Positions 62,190 through 64,000 of a DNA stretch of 64,000 nucleotides are shown here, in pieces (position 1 is the stretch's first letter; each line of letters begins with the position of its first letter). A model generated the notes under the pieces. That model made no database searches. It had not been told where the DNA came from and saw nothing but the letters and a program-made list of their open reading frames with translations. A program made the translations under genes and the position numbers. Origin of the DNA: Thermoplasmata archaeon (GTDB lineage Archaea; Thermoplasmatota; Thermoplasmata; Lutacidiplasmatales; UBA184); contig DAHXNZ010000003.1 of assembly GCA_027365105.1 (NCBI GenBank), positions 1-64,000 on the forward strand, written 5' to 3'.

Positions 62190-63035
62190 ATGGAGATCAC
62201 GATTTCCGAGCTCAAGCCCCGGCGGGCCCGGCTCCGGATCTCGGGCAGCACCCCCTCCCAGGTCAACGCGATCCGACGTGCGCTCCTCGCCGATGTGCCG
62301 AGGCTGGCCATCGAGGACGTCGAGTTCCACCTGGGCCCGATCCGGGACGAAGCGACGGGCAAGGACTACGACTCCTCGACCAGCATGTTCGACGAGGCGG
62401 TCGCCCTCCGGCTCGGCCTCCTCCCGATCCCCACGGACCTCGGCCAGTTCCGACGCCGGTCCGAATGCACCTGCAACGGCGCGGGCTGCTCGAGCTGCCA
62501 GGCCATCTTCTCGATCGACAAAAAAGGCCCCTGCACCGTCTACAGCCGGGATGTGGTCCCGCTCGGGGACGCGAGCCTCCAGATCACGGAGCCCGACATC
62601 CCGATCGTCCAGCTCGGCGCCCGGCAGGCGCTGCTGGCCTACGCGACGGCGGTGATCGGGTCGGGGCGTGACCATGCGAAGTGGCAGGTCGCCCAGGCGG
62701 TCGGCATCGCTCCGGTGGCGACCTTCCAGTTCCACCGCAAGCCGGGATGCACCGACGCCTGCCTCAAGCGGGTCGCCCAGAACTCCCCCGGCCAGATCCT
62801 GAAGTTCTCCGGCGGCAAGCTCGCCCTGGAGGATCCCGAGCAGGCGATCCGCCTGCTCCCGAGCCAGAAGGAGTGCGAGCACGGCTCGATTGAGGTCGAG
62901 CTGAGCCCCGACACCTTCGACTTCCGCTTTGAGACCGACGGTTCGTTGACCGCCCGGGAAGCGTTCCGGTTTGCCCTCAAGGACCTCAAGCGCCGGTTCG
63001 AAGAACTGCGCGAGGCGGTCCAGGCGATCCCGTAG
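62190..63035 (+). CDS. rpoD: RNA polymerase subunit D (Rpo3)
   Basis: 281 residues from ATG 62190, 4 nt after the uS11 stop. The dimerisation alpha-motif TPSQVNAIRRALLADVPRLAIEDV is conserved. Cysteines C93, C95, C100 and C103 form an ECxCx4CxxC cluster. In the extra domain where many archaea bind an Fe-S cluster, only C187, C191 and C229 remain and ferredoxin spacing is absent, so a [4Fe-4S] cluster is unlikely. It assembles with subunit L as the platform of RNA polymerase. Confidence 0.96.
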   Translation: MEITISELKPRRARLRISGSTPSQVNAIRRALLADVPRLAIEDVEFHLGPIRDEATGKDYDSSTSMFDEAVALRLGLLPIPTDLGQFRRRSECTCNGAGCSSCQAIFSIDKKGPCTVYSRDVVPLGDASLQITEPDIPIVQLGARQALLAYATAVIGSGRDHAKWQVAQAVGIAPVATFQFHRKPGCTDACLKRVAQNSPGQILKFSGGKLALEDPEQAIRLLPSQKECEHGSIEVELSPDTFDFRFETDGSLTAREAFRFALKDLKRRFEELREAVQAIP

Positions 63036-63075
63036 GGCGCCCGATCCGACCGGGCGCGGAGCCCCCGGACCGCGC

Positions 63076-64000
63076 TCAGCCCCGTCCGCGCGGACCGACC
63101 GATCGGGTCCAGTCATAGCGCAGGAGCGCCCCGATGCGACCGAGGGCCGCGAGCCGGCGACCGGCGTCGCTCTCCTCCCGTACCACGAACAGCCGGGCCC
63201 GGGCGCTCTGGGCCCGTTCGAGGATCCCCTGGGCGGTCGGGTCGGTCAGCAACCGGTCGGAGAGCAGGACCGTCTCCGCCGCCCCGGCATCGACCGCTTC
63301 GGTGACCTCGGCGAGGCCGACCGCCGACCGGGTCCCGCCCGCCAGTCCCTGGACCAGCCGTTCGACCAGATCGGCCTCCTCGGCGGCGACCGCACCCCGG
63401 AGCGCCTCGGCCGCCCGCCCCGACCGCAACAGCTCGTCGATCCCGGCCCGGCCGGCCTCGGCCGTCGGCAGGAGCTTCAGCTTGGCTGCGATCGACGGGT
63501 CGGCGGCCCGGAGCGCCTCGGCGAGCCGCTCCTTGAGGAATCCCGGCCCGGCGAGGGCCACCGCCGCCACCTCCTTCCCTTCCCGGGCGATCAGCTGGAC
63601 CAGCTCCGCCGAATACGTCGCCCGGTCCTTCTCGCTCTGCCCCCCGTCGTACTGCTTGCCGGCGATCGTCCGGCGCACCTCGGCGACCGGCTCGACCGAG
63701 CGGCCCCGGATCCGGGCCAGAGCGGAGTCGCCCCAATCGACCGCCGCGACCAGGATCGTCGGATCCCCGTGGTGCTGCAGCCCCTCGGAGAGCAGCGCGT
63801 TCTCCCCGAAGGTCAGGTCCGGTTTGACCAGGATCACCTCGTCGCCTTCCTCCAGGTCGAGCGTGTGGTGGCGGCCGATGTCGAACGGCCCGTCGACGAT
63901 CGGGCCGGTGATCCGGACATGCTGGGTGAAGCCGTGGAACTCGACCGCTTCGGCCCGGATCTCCAGGTAGACCCTCCGGCGGCTCCGCTCGGCACCGGGG
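63076..64000 (-). CDS. pelA: mRNA surveillance protein pelota (5' end outside window)
   Basis: Open to the window edge on the minus strand; at least 308 residues are seen and the N-terminal ~50 are missing. The first visible part, VYLEIRAEAVEFHGFTQHVR followed by RITGPIVDGPFDIG and HHTLDLEEGD, is the pelota N-terminal Sm-like domain. The middle domain begins ILVAAVDWGDSALARI. The C-terminal eL30-like domain has TVLLSDRLL. It rescues stalled ribosomes with aABCE1. It converges on rpoD with a 40-bp gap. Confidence 0.92.
   Translation of the reverse strand, partial: PGAERSRRRVYLEIRAEAVEFHGFTQHVRITGPIVDGPFDIGRHHTLDLEEGDEVILVKPDLTFGENALLSEGLQHHGDPTILVAAVDWGDSALARIRGRSVEPVAEVRRTIAGKQYDGGQSEKDRATYSAELVQLIAREGKEVAAVALAGPGFLKERLAEALRAADPSIAAKLKLLPTAEAGRAGIDELLRSGRAAEALRGAVAAEEADLVERLVQGLAGGTRSAVGLAEVTEAVDAGAAETVLLSDRLLTDPTAQGILERAQSARARLFVVREESDAGRRLAALGRIGALLRYDWTRSVGPRGRG

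Noticed and set aside
1-64000. CRISPR array or cas genes
   Set aside because: No regularly spaced repeats of suitable length and no Cas motifs were seen; only two-copy repeats at 5574 and 8621.

Overview
The window comes from a high-GC euryarchaeon, most likely an uncultivated, probably aerobic member of the Thermoplasmatota. The evidence is archaeal: a Thermoplasma-like proteasome alpha subunit, membrane-bound LonB, archaeal NadM, Tsr3, aEF1A next to uS10, the uS13-uS4-uS11-Rpo3 string, pelota, MptD and an archaetidylserine branch. Short AT-rich TATA boxes sit about 25-45 nt before starts. GTG starts and 4-nt ATGA/GTGA overlaps are common. Bacterial-type genes (UvrA/UvrC, DnaJ, GloA-like VOC, MBL-rhodanese, M2 peptidase) are mixed in. 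Taxonomy is inferred from protein character only.

Layout. 1-5.5 kb: tail of a transposase, glyoxalase-like protein, MFS and CDF transporters, class I aldolase, Tsr3, PPP phosphatase, and a tRNA-Gln(CUG) whose T loop is split by a 34-nt intron. 5.5-10.1 kb: a nitrate/taurine-type ABC transporter with a fused double permease, a paired repeat in front of it, a detached AAA-associated protein, and tRNA-Ala. 10.2-21.8 kb: DEAD-box helicase, then a glycan/envelope accessory region with glycosyltransferases of GT2, GT87 and GT4 type, a nucleotidyltransferase-fold protein and a split-barrel/methyltransferase fusion. It is interrupted by a dead IS and a TRASH-methyltransferase fusion. 21.8-32 kb: M2 peptidase, RNase HI, cyclophilin, DHA2 exporter, MBL-rhodanese, membrane proteins, tRNA-Thr, then a tightly overlapping lonB/zinc protein/nadM/trans-sulfuration operon. 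34-44 kb: FolD with a substituted catalytic lysine, PsmA, uvrA-uvrC, creatininase-family protein, topoisomerase IA, tRNA-Phe. 44-56 kb: methyltransferase, DUF35-thiolase pair, carbamoyltransferase, MBF1, thioesterase, aEF1A-uS10-Psd-Pss-MptD, citrate synthase, MFS. 57-64 kb: small Lrp-type sensor domain, DnaJ, RsmC-like methyltransferase, glycosyltransferase, ribosomal/RNA polymerase operon and the start-truncated pelota gene.

The strongest unusual feature is the tRNA-Gln at 5407-5513. Its 34-nt insertion forms an exact bulge-helix-bulge motif, and splicing restores a perfect tRNA with a canonical T loop. No CRISPR array, prophage or complete mobile element was found. Several gaps of 500-930 bp have no recognisable gene.
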